14,229 nt of DNA from Paracoccaceae bacterium (GCA_009920225.1 RGAJ01000014.1:1-14229); one strand, 5' to 3'. Shown: positions 7,551-14,229, counted from the stretch's first letter. The notes: generated by a model from the sequence alone, not told the origin. A program made the numbers and translations.

Positions 7551-8657
7551 CTAAATTGCCATATCGTCGCGATGCACCAAGGCCGCGCGCCCTGGATAGC
7601 CCAAGATCTCTTCAATCTCGGATGATTTGCGTCCAATCAACGCCAAGGCTTCGTCGCTGGGATATGATATAATACCTTGGCCCAATTCATGACCCTCTGC
7701 GGTGCAAATGGTCACGGCGTCGCCCCGTCTAAACCGACCTGTCACAGCGATCACGCCAGCGGGCAAAAGGCTTTTGCCATGTTCAAGTGCGGTGACCGCA
7801 CCCGCATCAATTTGGATTTGACCCATCGGTTTCATGGCCGATATCCACCGCTTGCGCGCGGCATGCGGATCAAGAGTGGGCATAAACCAAGTGGAATTTG
7901 CCCCCTGTTCCAAGGCCAGCAATGGGGACATAACAGACCCTTCGGTTATGGCCATGGCACAGCCCGACGCAACCGCGGTTTTTGCTGCCATCAGCTTGGT
8001 TTTCATGCCGCCTTTGGATACGCCTGAAATACCGTCGCCTGCCATTGCCTCGATCTCGGGGGTGATGTCATCGATAATGTCGAAACGCTTTGCGGTTGGG
8101 TCAACTTGGGGATTCGCAGAATAAAACCCATCGACGTCCGATAACAGAACCAATTGATCCGCGCCCACCGTCACAGCCACCTGCGCCGCCAAGCGGTCGT
8201 TGTCACCATAACGGATTTCATCGGTCGCCACGGTGTCGTTTTCATTCACAATCGGCACCGCACCCAAGGATAACAACATTTCCAAGGTCGCCCGTGAATT
8301 CAAATACCGCCGCCGATCCGCACTATCCTCAAGCGTGACCAAAACTTGCGCCGTTGTGATCCCAAAAGGTTCCAAAACCTCTTCGTAAGCACGCGCCAAA
8401 CGTATTTGACCAACGGCCGCTGCCGCTTGGCTTTGTTCCAAGGCCAAGCTGCCCTTGGGCAGGTGGAGCGCACCGCGCCCCAACGCGATCGACCCAGACG
8501 ACACCAAAACCACATCCGTGCCGCGTGCCTTGATCCGCGCCACGTCGGCAGCCAAGGATTTCACCCAATCAAGACGCAACGCACCCGTCGCACGATCAAC
8601 CAAAAGGGCTGATCCGATTTTAACAACAAGACGCTTCGCCTCGCTTAGGGTTGCCAT
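7551..8657 (-). CDS. proB: Glutamate 5-kinase with PUA domain
   Basis: ProB phosphorylates glutamate with ATP to gamma-glutamyl phosphate, the committed and usually proline-inhibited step of proline synthesis. The 368-residue protein has an amino-acid-kinase domain (about 1-260) and a C-terminal PUA domain (about 275-355), the usual long form. Visible motifs are [11 protein letters not shown] at the N-terminus, [15 protein letters not shown], the glutamate-binding [29 protein letters not shown], and the ATP-site segment GGMKTKL. The ATG at 8657 overlaps the 3' end of the truncated obg by 13 bp and has GAGGACGACGC in front, which suggests translational coupling to obg. Any change in expression of obg would therefore also affect proline synthesis. 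Confidence 0.98.
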   Translation of the reverse strand: MATLSEAKRLVVKIGSALLVDRATGALRLDWVKSLAADVARIKARGTDVVLVSSGSIALGRGALHLPKGSLALEQSQAAAAVGQIRLARAYEEVLEPFGITTAQVLVTLEDSADRRRYLNSRATLEMLLSLGAVPIVNENDTVATDEIRYGDNDRLAAQVAVTVGADQLVLLSDVDGFYSANPQVDPTAKRFDIIDDITPEIEAMAGDGISGVSKGGMKTKLMAAKTAVASGCAMAITEGSVMSPLLALEQGANSTWFMPTLDPHAARKRWISAMKPMGQIQIDAGAVTALEHGKSLLPAGVIAVTGRFRRGDAVTICTAEGHELGQGIISYPSDEALALIGRKSSEIEEILGYPGRAALVHRDDMAI

Positions 8658-9199
8658 TCTGCGTCGTCCTCATCTTGGATCAATCCGCGCAGACGGCTTT
8701 GGTCAATATTGGCCCGCAGCGTGCGCAATACGTCATCCACGCCTTCGCCGCTGACGCCGGACATCAAAATGACAGGGCCGCCTGACAGGCGCTCAAGCTC
8801 TTCTTTAAAGAACGCCCGTTCTTCGTCATCCATCGCGTCAACTTTGTTCAATACGGTAATGCGCGGCTTGTCTGCCAAGCCCGCGCCATATTCATCAAGT
8901 TCGTTTAGGATCACGTTGTATTCATTTAGAAAATCACCAGACGTGCCATCCACCAAATGCAACAAGACCGCGCAGCGTTCAATGTGGCCCAAGAACAAAT
9001 CACCCAAACCACGCCCCTCTGACGCGCCCTCGATCAGACCGGGAATATCGGCGACAACGAATTCTACGCCGTCAATTCCAACCACGCCCAAATTCGGATG
9101 GAGCGTCGTAAAGGGGTAATCCGCAATCTTTGGTCGTGCATTCGATGTTGCCGCCAAAAATGTGGATTTGCCCGCGTTCGGCATGCCCAGCAAGCCCAC
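8645..9199 (-). CDS. obgE: N-terminally truncated Obg GTPase (G domain only); possibly a broken gene
   Basis: Obg/CgtA is a GTPase of ribosome assembly and stress control. The GTPase domain here is complete and undecayed: G1 [10 protein letters not shown]2 [11 protein letters not shown]3 [17 protein letters not shown]4 NKVD, and a G5-like SGVSGEG. Normal Obg is about 340 residues, with a glycine-rich N-terminal Obg domain of about 150-160 residues. That domain is missing. Obg homology can be followed only to 9229 ([15 protein letters not shown]), where the sequence turns into the 3' end of the GNAT gene, and the Obg frame reaches a stop a short way upstream. The first start available in frame is GTG at 9199, 14 nt after the GNAT stop, with no ribosome site; an ATG follows at 9184. 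It may be made by re-initiation, be a remnant of a recent deletion, or reflect a misassembly. The C-terminus overlaps proB. Confidence 0.85.
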   Translation of the reverse strand: MGLLGMPNAGKSTFLAATSNARPKIADYPFTTLHPNLGVVGIDGVEFVVADIPGLIEGASEGRGLGDLFLGHIERCAVLLHLVDGTSGDFLNEYNVILNELDEYGAGLADKPRITVLNKVDAMDDEERAFFKEELERLSGGPVILMSGVSGEGVDDVLRTLRANIDQSRLRGLIQDEDDAEWQP

Positions 9200-9213
9200 A
9201 TCTGCAATCAGTT

Positions 9214-10227
9214 TCAGACGCAGCCAAATCGACGCAGGGCATATTCCAAAACGGGCGCAGGCTCAAGCCTTGCTGCAGAGGTGCCCGTGCCGAAACCTGT
9301 CTGATGAAATCCCAACTTTTGCAAAACCGCGCCCGAAGCTGGATTGTCAGTGAAATGATCTGCTGTGATTTGATCAACAGTATATCGCGCGAAAATATGG
9401 GAAATGAACGATTGCATTGCCTCGGTCGCAAACCCCTGTCCCCAAGCATCAGGATGAATGGCAAACATTACCGAGCCGCTTGGCCCGATACCACAGGTTC
9501 CCACCATGCGTTCCCCCGCAAGGATCGCCATGCGAAACCCCAAGCGGCCAAGATAGATTGAGCGCGACAGAATGTCGGCGGCATCATCAATGGGCCATGG
9601 AACCGTTGCAGGCATCATCATGGGGGCAACATCGGGATGCCCTAAAATCTCGGCGAATTGGGTGAGATGATCAAAGGTAAGCGGGGTGAGGACAAGGCGG
9701 TCCGTATGCAAGATCGGTGGGTTTTGTAACGCCCAATCCATGCGGGTCAGTGCGAAATTGCGGCACTGCACCGTTCCCTGTCGCGCCCGCGAATACCACG
9801 TGTTTGGATCTATTTCGCGAAATCCCAGTTTTTCCATCACCCGCAGCGACGCGGGATTGTCCGAATAGACACCGGATGTGATGACATCAAGAGAGGTATT
9901 GCAAAATGCATATTCGACCAACGCGCGGGCCACACGCGTGATGATACCCTGCCCCCAAAATTCGGGATGAAGCGCATAATAGATCATATCGCCCGCCAAT
10001 CCCGCCTGACCGATTACACGGCCCTGATGCGTGATCACGCCACGAATGCCGTCGGTTGCGTCAATCGGCGTGCATCGGTTGCGTACCTGATCTGGATCGG
10101 GCGGATAGGACCAAGAGCCGGTGTTTTTCACGATGTCCCAAATCGCATTCAACGCGAAAAGCGCGTTGTAATCATCGGGATGCACATGGCGCAGGGCAAT
10201 GTCGTCAATTTTGAAAATGTTGGTCAT
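9214..10227 (-). CDS. Two-domain GNAT family N-acetyltransferase (RimJ/RimL type)
   Basis: The 337-residue protein has two GNAT domains in tandem. The N-terminal half has the acetyl-CoA-binding segment [20 protein letters not shown] and the family ending [17 protein letters not shown]. The C-terminal half begins [13 protein letters not shown] and has [17 protein letters not shown] with [14 protein letters not shown]. Both are RimJ/RimL-like, a group that acetylates alpha-amino groups of proteins or small amines; the substrate cannot be told from sequence. The ATG at 10227 is preferred over an upstream start at 10323 because the extra stretch would read through the repeat and hairpin. Its ribosome site is weak. 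The protein ends [11 protein letters not shown], and the last few residues come from DNA that belongs to the obg reading frame, so its original C-terminus and stop have probably been replaced at the same junction that truncated obg. Confidence 0.87.
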   Translation of the reverse strand: MTNIFKIDDIALRHVHPDDYNALFALNAIWDIVKNTGSWSYPPDPDQVRNRCTPIDATDGIRGVITHQGRVIGQAGLAGDMIYYALHPEFWGQGIITRVARALVEYAFCNTSLDVITSGVYSDNPASLRVMEKLGFREIDPNTWYSRARQGTVQCRNFALTRMDWALQNPPILHTDRLVLTPLTFDHLTQFAEILGHPDVAPMMMPATVPWPIDDAADILSRSIYLGRLGFRMAILAGERMVGTCGIGPSGSVMFAIHPDAWGQGFATEAMQSFISHIFARYTVDQITADHFTDNPASGAVLQKLGFHQTGFGTGTSAARLEPAPVLEYALRRFGCV

Positions 10228-10244
10228 GGGTTTGCTTTCGTTTT

Positions 10245-10297
10245 GTGGGGGCTTTGCGCCCCCACACCCCCGCAGAGTATTTTTACAAAGATGAAAG
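10245..10297 (-). repeat. 3'-end repeat element, copy 2 (A/T-rich block plus GC hairpin)
   Basis: This is the same 23-base block as at 3679-3701, here on the minus strand (10275-10297). A GC-rich link containing GGGGTGTG follows, then a perfect 8-bp hairpin, GTGGGGGC-loop-GCCCCCAC (10245-10265). It is sense to the preceding GNAT gene, whose last codons (Leu-Ser-Ser-Leu) and TAA stop are read from the block. It fills the 55-bp gap between two GNAT genes. No U-run follows the stem, so read-through into the next gene is plausible. Confidence 0.8.
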
Positions 10298-11320
10298 ATG
10301 ATCGCGTTTGAGGCGATATTCAAGGCTGATCACTTCGTACCTGCGAGACCTCTGGATGAAAGGGACGCGGTCATATTCAGTAAATCCATTTTTGATCAGC
10401 ACCTTTTGCGATGCGGGGTTATCAATCACAGCGCTAGCCAGAATTTGTGAAATGGGGAAGCGGTCAAAGAGAAATGTGATCATGGCTTTGACCGCCTCTG
10501 ACATGTATCCGCGCCCCCAGTGATCGGGATGTAAAGCATAGCCAAGCGACATATCATCCGCCTCGCCGTTGGTGGGGGAGTGAAATCCAACCATACCAAT
10601 GAAGTCGCGCGATTTTGTTTGCAGCGCAAAGGTCGCCGTCCAGCCACCGCTCCAGCGCATCGCATTCATGCGTTTGCGCAAGAGATCGGGATCAAGCGGA
10701 TGTGGCCAGCGGCCCAATTGCCAAGCGACGTCCTTGCGAGACAGCATGTCAAACAGCGGATCAAAATCGTCGGAAACCACCGGATCGATCAACAAACGTT
10801 CGGTTTCTACATGGACAGGATTGAGGGCGTGCCAGTGTTCGGGTGTCAATAGCATGGTCTGCAGATTGACATCTGCCTCATGCGCGCATGAGAAGCGCAT
10901 GGTCACACCGTTTGGCGCAAACCCCAGCTTCCGCAGAACATTTGCAGAGCGATCATTGCCAAGGTGATAGCCTGATTTCAAAGGTGCGGCATAGGGATTG
11001 GCAAAGTAATTTTGCAAGACGGCACGGGCGGCTTCTGTTGCGTAGCCTTTGCCGTGATATTCGGGGGCAAGCCAATAGCCCAATTCACCATCAAGCCCAA
11101 TCATGCCAATAATTTGGCCATGCCGCGTGATCGCCCAAATGGGATCTGATGGGGCGGATTGCACATGTGTCAACCACTCTGCATCAGACAGGTGATAGGG
11201 CCATGGCATCCGCGTGAGCCATTGTGCAACATCGTAAGAGATGAGTGATTTGATCGCATGCGCGTCCTCGATCACGGGGGGACGCAAATATAATCGGTCC
11301 GTTATTATTTGTTTTCTCAT
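10283..11320 (-). CDS. Two-domain GNAT family N-acetyltransferase (RimJ/RimL type)
   Basis: The 345-residue protein again carries two GNAT domains. The first (about 1-165) starts IITDRLYLRPP and has APEYHGKGYATEAARAVLQ and RSANVLRKLGF. The second (about 170-340) starts VETERLLIDPV and has LHPDHWGRGYMSEAVKAM and DNPASQKVLIKNGF. The layout matches the next gene downstream, so the two are probably paralogues from an old duplication that have since diverged. The substrate is unknown. The ATG at 11320 has TTAGGATGCC in front and lies just after the intrinsic terminator at 11338-11362, so this gene may depend on read-through or on a promoter I could not identify. The last four residues and the stop codon come from the 3' repeat element, which may have altered the original end of the protein. 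Confidence 0.88.
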   Translation of the reverse strand: MRKQIITDRLYLRPPVIEDAHAIKSLISYDVAQWLTRMPWPYHLSDAEWLTHVQSAPSDPIWAITRHGQIIGMIGLDGELGYWLAPEYHGKGYATEAARAVLQNYFANPYAAPLKSGYHLGNDRSANVLRKLGFAPNGVTMRFSCAHEADVNLQTMLLTPEHWHALNPVHVETERLLIDPVVSDDFDPLFDMLSRKDVAWQLGRWPHPLDPDLLRKRMNAMRWSGGWTATFALQTKSRDFIGMVGFHSPTNGEADDMSLGYALHPDHWGRGYMSEAVKAMITFLFDRFPISQILASAVIDNPASQKVLIKNGFTEYDRVPFIQRSRRYEVISLEYRLKRDHLSSL

Positions 11321-11329
11321 GGCATCCTA

Positions 11330-11362
11330 ATAAAGAAAAAGGGGGGCTTTTGGCCCCCCTTT
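11330..11362 (-). terminator. Intrinsic terminator after the single-domain GNAT gene
   Basis: Read on the minus strand, AAAGGGGGGC, a five-base loop and GCCCCCCTTT form a perfect 10-bp stem (11338-11362), followed by a T-rich run, TTCTTTA. It lies about 120 bases after the stop of the gene ending at 11483 and ends just before the ribosome site of the next GNAT gene. Confidence 0.8.
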
Positions 11363-11482
11363 GTCGAAATTCCCACCCGACTGGGCAGCGTCACAAAGGG
11401 GGTATCAGGGCACGCATTGCAATCACCACACGACAAAACGCCGGTGTTGCGGATGTACGTTTTGTTTTGCCTGACATGCGGA

Positions 11483-12037
11483 TCATTTAGAGCGGCCTTT
11501 TGCGAATTTACGCAGGTAAGTCCAAGTCGGAACCTTGGCATTGCGCGCCACGCTAAAGGCTTCGGCGTCGCCAATATATTCGAAACCACAATTGGTAAGC
11601 ACCCGCGCCGAGGCCGGGTTATCCTGAAACACGGCGGCAAAGATCGTATCATGCCCCATCGGATTTGCGTCAATCACGGCTGTTGCGACTTCGGAGGCCA
11701 CGCCTTGGTTCCAAAAGGCGGGTGCCACCCAATACCCCAATTCGGATTGATTGCGGCTAAGCCGTTCCAATGACACCAAACCAATGACTTCTGACCCGCC
11801 ATCGCGAGTGGCATCAATCGCCCAAACATCTGCATCGCGATCCGATGACATCGCACGTTTCACATAGGCCTCGGTCGCGCCTGGCGGCAACGGATGCGGG
11901 ATAGATGTGGTTTGTCGTGCAACGCGTTCCTCACGCGTATAAAATTCGATAAGCCCAACATCTGACGCGCGTAATGGCCGCAGTTCGAACCGCGCGGTGA
12001 TGACCGTCGGTTGCGGGGGGATTGTTTCAATTTTCAT
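11483..12037 (-). CDS. Single-domain GNAT family N-acetyltransferase (RimJ/RimL type)
   Basis: The 184-residue protein is one GNAT domain. It begins with TARFELRPLRASDVGLIEF, has the acetyl-CoA-binding stretch ELGYWVAPAFWNQGVASEVA in its middle, and ends with DNPASARVLTNCGFEYIG and a short basic tail. Conserved patterns place it with the RimJ/RimL-like acetyltransferases that often sit between rpmA and obg in Rhodobacterales; a role in acetylating a ribosomal protein is tempting from that position but is only a guess. The ATG at 12037 has a very strong ribosome site, AAAAGGAGGCA. It is separated from rpmA by a terminator and a 148-bp AT-rich gap with direct repeats, so it probably has its own promoter. 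A 162-bp non-coding stretch follows its stop and ends in an intrinsic terminator. Confidence 0.9.
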   Translation of the reverse strand: MKIETIPPQPTVITARFELRPLRASDVGLIEFYTREERVARQTTSIPHPLPPGATEAYVKRAMSSDRDADVWAIDATRDGGSEVIGLVSLERLSRNQSELGYWVAPAFWNQGVASEVATAVIDANPMGHDTIFAAVFQDNPASARVLTNCGFEYIGDAEAFSVARNAKVPTWTYLRKFAKGRSK

Positions 12038-12086
12038 CTATGCCTCCTTTTCTTTGGCATATCGATTTTTGGTGCCTGTGATCCTT

Positions 12087-12122
12087 AACGACATATGCTG
12101 CGCTCACTTAAACGACATATGC
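12087..12122. promoter_or_regulatory. Pair of direct repeats AACGACATATGC upstream of the GNAT gene
   Basis: Twelve identical bases occur at 12087-12098 and 12111-12122, spaced 24 bp start to start (a little over two helical turns). Each has the palindromic core CATATG. The pair lies 50-85 bp upstream of the GNAT start at 12037 and downstream of the rpmA terminator, where a regulator could bind. No consensus known to me matches. Confidence 0.35.
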
Positions 12123-12185
12123 ATTTTCCGGCGGGATAACAGAGTTTTGTAACACCCAATTTTTAATCAAAAGTTTATTTAAATT

Positions 12186-12214
12186 AAAAAAGGGACCGGC
12201 TGTGTGCCGATCCC
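12186..12214 (-). terminator. Intrinsic terminator of the rplU-rpmA operon
   Basis: On the minus strand, GGGATCGGC, loop ACACA and GCCGGTCCC form a 9-bp stem (one G-U pair), followed by six T residues (12186-12191). It begins 30 bases after the rpmA stop codon, in the position expected for the operon end. Confidence 0.88.
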
Positions 12215-12244
12215 CTTATGAAAAACGAATTTTCGGTTTTCGGC

Positions 12245-12514
12245 TTATTCCGCGGCCTCCGCGACAGGAAGAACGGAAATGAATGTGCGACCTTTAAGTC
12301 CCTTGTGGAACTTGACGGCGCCTTCGGTCGTTGCAAAGATTGTGTGATCTTTACCTTGGCCGACGCCTTCACCTGGCCACCATTTGTTACCGCGCTGACG
12401 CACGATGATGTTGCCTGGGTTGACAGCTTGACCGCCAAAGATTTTTACGCCTAGACGACGACCTGCTGAGTCGCGACCGTTACGGGATGAACCGCCAGCT
12501 TTTTTGTGTGCCAT
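12245..12514 (-). CDS. rpmA: 50S ribosomal protein L27
   Basis: L27 is a small basic protein of the large ribosomal subunit; its N-terminus reaches toward the peptidyl-transferase centre. The 89-residue protein is the normal length. It begins [20 protein letters not shown], the expected N-terminus with no cleaved leader of the Firmicutes kind, and continues with [17 protein letters not shown] and FHKG. The ATG at 12514 has GAAGGAGTAA in front and is 16 nt after the rplU stop. The gene is co-transcribed with rplU and ends at a clear intrinsic terminator. Confidence 0.98.
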   Translation of the reverse strand: MAHKKAGGSSRNGRDSAGRRLGVKIFGGQAVNPGNIIVRQRGNKWWPGEGVGQGKDHTIFATTEGAVKFHKGLKGRTFISVLPVAEAAE

Positions 12515-12530
12515 GGGGGGTTACTCCTTC

Positions 12531-12908
12531 TTATTCGGCCGCTGTGGCGACAGAGCCTGCGCCTACGGCTGCTTTAACACCACTTTTGTCCGCGCCTTTG
12601 GCAAGAACTTCGGTGATGCGGACCAATGTCAATTGTTGACGGTGGCCTTTTGTCCGTTGTGAGCTGTGTTTACGACGGCGTTTGACAAAGTTAATTGTCT
12701 TATCGCCTTTGATTTGGTCAATGACTTCTGCTTGAACAGCCGCACCCGCAACGCGAGGCGCACCAACGACAGGAGCGTCGCCGCCGATCATCAGAATTTC
12801 ATTAAATTGTACAGTTTCACCTGCGTCTGCAGCCAATTTCTCAACGCGCAAAATATCGCCCGCTTTGACTTTGTACTGCTTACCGCCAGTCTTGAGGACA
12901 GCAAACAT
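12531..12908 (-). CDS. rplU: 50S ribosomal protein L21
   Basis: L21 binds 23S rRNA in the large subunit. The core, about 1-103, is standard: MFAVLKTGGKQYKVKAGD at the start, NEILMIGG, and the conserved basic stretch NFVKRRRKHSSQRTKGHRQ. A tail of about 20 residues rich in Ala, Val, Gly and Lys makes the protein 125 residues, longer than the 103 of E. coli; such tails are common in alphaproteobacterial L21. The ATG at 12908 has AAAAGGAAAC in front; an open frame to 12947 upstream lacks homology. It is first in the rplU-rpmA operon, with a predicted promoter at 13039-13067 and a hairpin in its leader. Confidence 0.97.
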   Translation of the reverse strand: MFAVLKTGGKQYKVKAGDILRVEKLAADAGETVQFNEILMIGGDAPVVGAPRVAGAAVQAEVIDQIKGDKTINFVKRRRKHSSQRTKGHRQQLTLVRITEVLAKGADKSGVKAAVGAGSVATAAE

Positions 12909-13006
12909 GCTAGTTTCCTTTTCAGTTCCGCGTTTTTCGGCCCCCAATCGGGTGTTTTGGTGGAAGCCACCGCCTGAAACAGCGCGTCTTACGACGTAAT
13001 TACAGC

Positions 13007-13028
13007 AAAAGGCGGGAATCCTCCCGCC
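13007..13028 (-). terminator. Hairpin with short U-run: end of the DUF2059 gene transcript or rplU leader structure
   Basis: On the minus strand, GGCGGGA, loop GGAT and TCCCGCC are followed by TTTT. It lies 61 bases after the DUF2059 gene stop, so it could end that transcript. However, it also lies just downstream of the predicted rplU promoter and would be at the very start of the rplU leader. Confidence 0.6.
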
Positions 13029-13038
13029 ATGAAACCCG

Positions 13039-13067
13039 TCTATGTCGTGCTATGGGGCAAAAGTCAA
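13039..13067 (-). promoter_or_regulatory. Predicted promoter of rplU-rpmA
   Basis: On the minus strand, TTGACT (13062-13067) is followed after exactly 17 bases by CATAGA (13039-13044). The TTGAC -35 box is the strong form seen in alphaproteobacteria. The predicted start is near 13032, giving a leader of about 125 nt with the hairpin at 13011-13028 at its 5' end. Confidence 0.55.
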
Positions 13068-13088
13068 CCCTTTGCCGGTCCGCTTGCC

Positions 13089-13913
13089 TTATAACTCTTG
13101 GGATTGTAGCGCCTCGGCCAGTTCTTTGCCCAATGCGGCAGAGCTGTCGCGCTCAATCTCATTAAATAGCTTGAAAAGCGCCTTGTTCACTGCATCGCCA
13201 TTTTCAGAAAGCTGATAAGACACGTATTGATCCAGTTGTTCATCATCCAAGGGCGCGTATGCCATATACATGAACGCAACAAGCCACTCTGCAATCGATC
13301 CCATGGTATCTTCGGCCGCTTCGTCCAACATCGACAGGATTTCACCTTGGGACAGCCCCAAGCGATCCACTTTGGTCAGCGGCATCAGGAAACTATACTG
13401 GGCGTTCATAGCGCCCGACATATTCATTTCGACCAATTCCAGATCCTCGATCGCGCGTTCGATTGTGGCGATGCGCGGATCATCCTGTTCTGAGGCAGAT
13501 TGCGCAATGGAATATGCGGCCTCTTCCACCTCGTCCGCAGAAATCGCTTGACGTGCGGTCGCTTCTAATTCCGCAACCAAGGTGCCGAGATCAGATTGAT
13601 AAAACGCCAAGGCAACAGCGCGCTGATCTTCGGTCAATCCATCGCGCATTCCGGCATAGATCCGATCGCGGATGGATTGTGGATCATAGATATACTGTGT
13701 TTGCTGGACAAATCCATCAACACGACGCTGATCCAAATAGGTTTCCGCGGTTTCGCGAATGTGACCCTGGCCCTCGGTAATGATCACCTCTTCCAAGATA
13801 TCCATGCGCAACGCATCAAACAACATGGCGGTCGTATCGTCTTGGGCCCGCAACTGATGCGAGACACCCACCAACAAAATCACACTGACCGCGTGAACCA
13901 ACGACCGTAACAT
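13089..13913 (-). CDS. Secreted DUF2059 domain protein
   Basis: The 274-residue protein has a signal peptide: MLRSL, a hydrophobic core (about 7-17), and a likely cleavage after LRA at residue 23, so it is probably periplasmic. The mature part is acidic and almost all helical. A stretch resembling DUF2059 lies around residues 100-120 (LAFYQSDLGTLVAELEATAR), the usual FYxSxxG pattern; the N-terminal half repeats similar helices. No catalytic residues can be named and its function is not known. The ATG at 13913 is chosen because GGGGAAGGATCC precedes it and the signal peptide starts there; a TTG at 13931 is less likely. It diverges from tRNA-Ser and has its own predicted promoter. It ends 61 bases before a hairpin. 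Confidence 0.75.
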   Translation of the reverse strand: MLRSLVHAVSVILLVGVSHQLRAQDDTTAMLFDALRMDILEEVIITEGQGHIRETAETYLDQRRVDGFVQQTQYIYDPQSIRDRIYAGMRDGLTEDQRAVALAFYQSDLGTLVAELEATARQAISADEVEEAAYSIAQSASEQDDPRIATIERAIEDLELVEMNMSGAMNAQYSFLMPLTKVDRLGLSQGEILSMLDEAAEDTMGSIAEWLVAFMYMAYAPLDDEQLDQYVSYQLSENGDAVNKALFKLFNEIERDSSAALGKELAEALQSQEL

Positions 13914-13943
13914 ATCCGGATCCTTCCCCAACTGACTTGTCCT

Positions 13944-13972
13944 AATATGGGGAACGGAGCATTCATTGCCAA
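13944..13972 (-). promoter_or_regulatory. Predicted promoter of the DUF2059 gene
   Basis: On the minus strand, TTGGCA (13967-13972) is followed after 17 bases by CATATT (13944-13949). It lies about 30 bases upstream of the start codon at 13913. It is a pattern match only. Confidence 0.4.
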
Positions 13973-14011
13973 GCCCATATCACGCGCAGGTGATAAAACA
14001 CGAAAAACCAC

Positions 14012-14040
14012 TTGCACGCCCCATCAGTTAAATCTAATGA
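14012..14040 (+). promoter_or_regulatory. Predicted promoter of tRNA-Ser
   Basis: TTGCAC (14012-14017), a 17-base spacer and TAATGA (14035-14040). This places the start of transcription near 14047, a few bases before the mature tRNA. Confidence 0.5.
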
Positions 14041-14049
14041 GCCCACATC

Positions 14050-14139
14050 GGAGAGGTGCCGGAGTGGTCGAACGGGGCGGTCTCGAAAACCGTTGTGCCT
14101 TAACGGGTACCCAGGGTTCGAATCCCTGTCTCTCCGCCA
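14050..14139 (+). tRNA. tRNA-Ser (anticodon CGA)
   Basis: This class II tRNA is 90 nt including an encoded CCA end. The acceptor stem GGAGAGG pairs with TCTCTCC (last pair G-U), with discriminator G. The anticodon loop is CTCGAAA with anticodon CGA, which reads UCG serine codons. The variable arm is long, as expected for serine, and the T arm is CAGGG-TTCGAAT-CCCTG. It is probably a single-gene transcript with the promoter at 14012-14040. The remaining 90 bases to the window end show no gene or clear terminator. Confidence 0.97.
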
Positions 14140-14229
14140 GCCATCCCTTTATTCAGATTGTTTGTGGTTCTTTAATTGTCGCAAAATGACCTATATTCAA
14201 TGACTTAATACCAGTTTTTCTTTACGCTG

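Noticed and set aside
9072..9464. Minus-strand open frame crossing the GNAT/obg junction as a possible fusion product
   Set aside because: It is in a different frame from both genes and codes for neither domain.
11317..11673. Minus-strand open frame after the single-domain GNAT gene, with a CGDCNAC cysteine pattern
   Set aside because: Most of it is a shadow of the GNAT gene in another frame. The remainder reads through the intrinsic terminator stem, has no start with a ribosome site, and matches no family I recognise.
12218..12454. Plus- and minus-strand open frames across the rpmA region
   Set aside because: They are shadows of rpmA with no family resemblance.

Overview
The window looks like a chromosomal core-gene region of a marine alphaproteobacterium of the Rhodobacterales (Roseobacter-type). 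The basis is the protein content: a ChpT-like phosphotransferase beside a DUF3553 gene, an ornithine-lipid olsB-olsA pair, a CtaA/COX15-type haem A synthase, M32 carboxypeptidase and the rplU-rpmA-GNAT-obg-proB-proA order. The moderate GC content agrees with this. The order is compared from memory; no database was searched. I see no phage, IS element, CRISPR array or defence system.

Layout. (a) 1-3053, minus strand: trmJ (tRNA 2'-O-methyltransferase), ctaA (haem A synthase) and an M32 carboxypeptidase that runs off the left edge. They are tightly spaced and probably one transcript. (b) 3054-3770: a divergent thiamine-phosphate-synthase-like gene on the plus strand. It is followed by a family-type 3' repeat and two strong hairpins that separate it from convergent olsA. 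(c) 3768-5474, minus: olsB and olsA overlap and together would make ornithine lipid. A sigma70-like promoter lies upstream. (d) 5472-6298: a small DUF3553 gene (minus) and a chpT-like histidine phosphotransferase gene (plus) diverge from a 44 bp spacer. chpT then overlaps the 3' end of proA by 14 bp. (e) 6285-12908, minus: rplU, rpmA, a single-domain GNAT gene, two double-domain GNAT genes, a truncated obg, proB and proA. Terminators after rpmA and after the first GNAT gene divide this run into at least three transcription units. (f) 13089-14229: a secreted DUF2059 protein (minus), a divergent tRNA-Ser(CGA) gene (plus), then 90 bases with nothing recognisable.

The most unusual point is at 9214-9230. 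The Obg GTPase reading frame begins abruptly at the start of its G domain. The roughly 150-residue N-terminal Obg domain is absent, and the sequence immediately upstream is the 3' end of a GNAT acetyltransferase gene. Obg is essential in most bacteria. This is therefore either a real deletion (with a second obg elsewhere or a working G-domain-only protein) or an assembly join error.

Other points are a repeat shared by the 3' ends of two unrelated genes, in one of which it supplies the last codons and the stop; a hairpin plus U-run just after the predicted rplU-rpmA start site; and a ThiE-like protein that has lost the usual active-site signatures.
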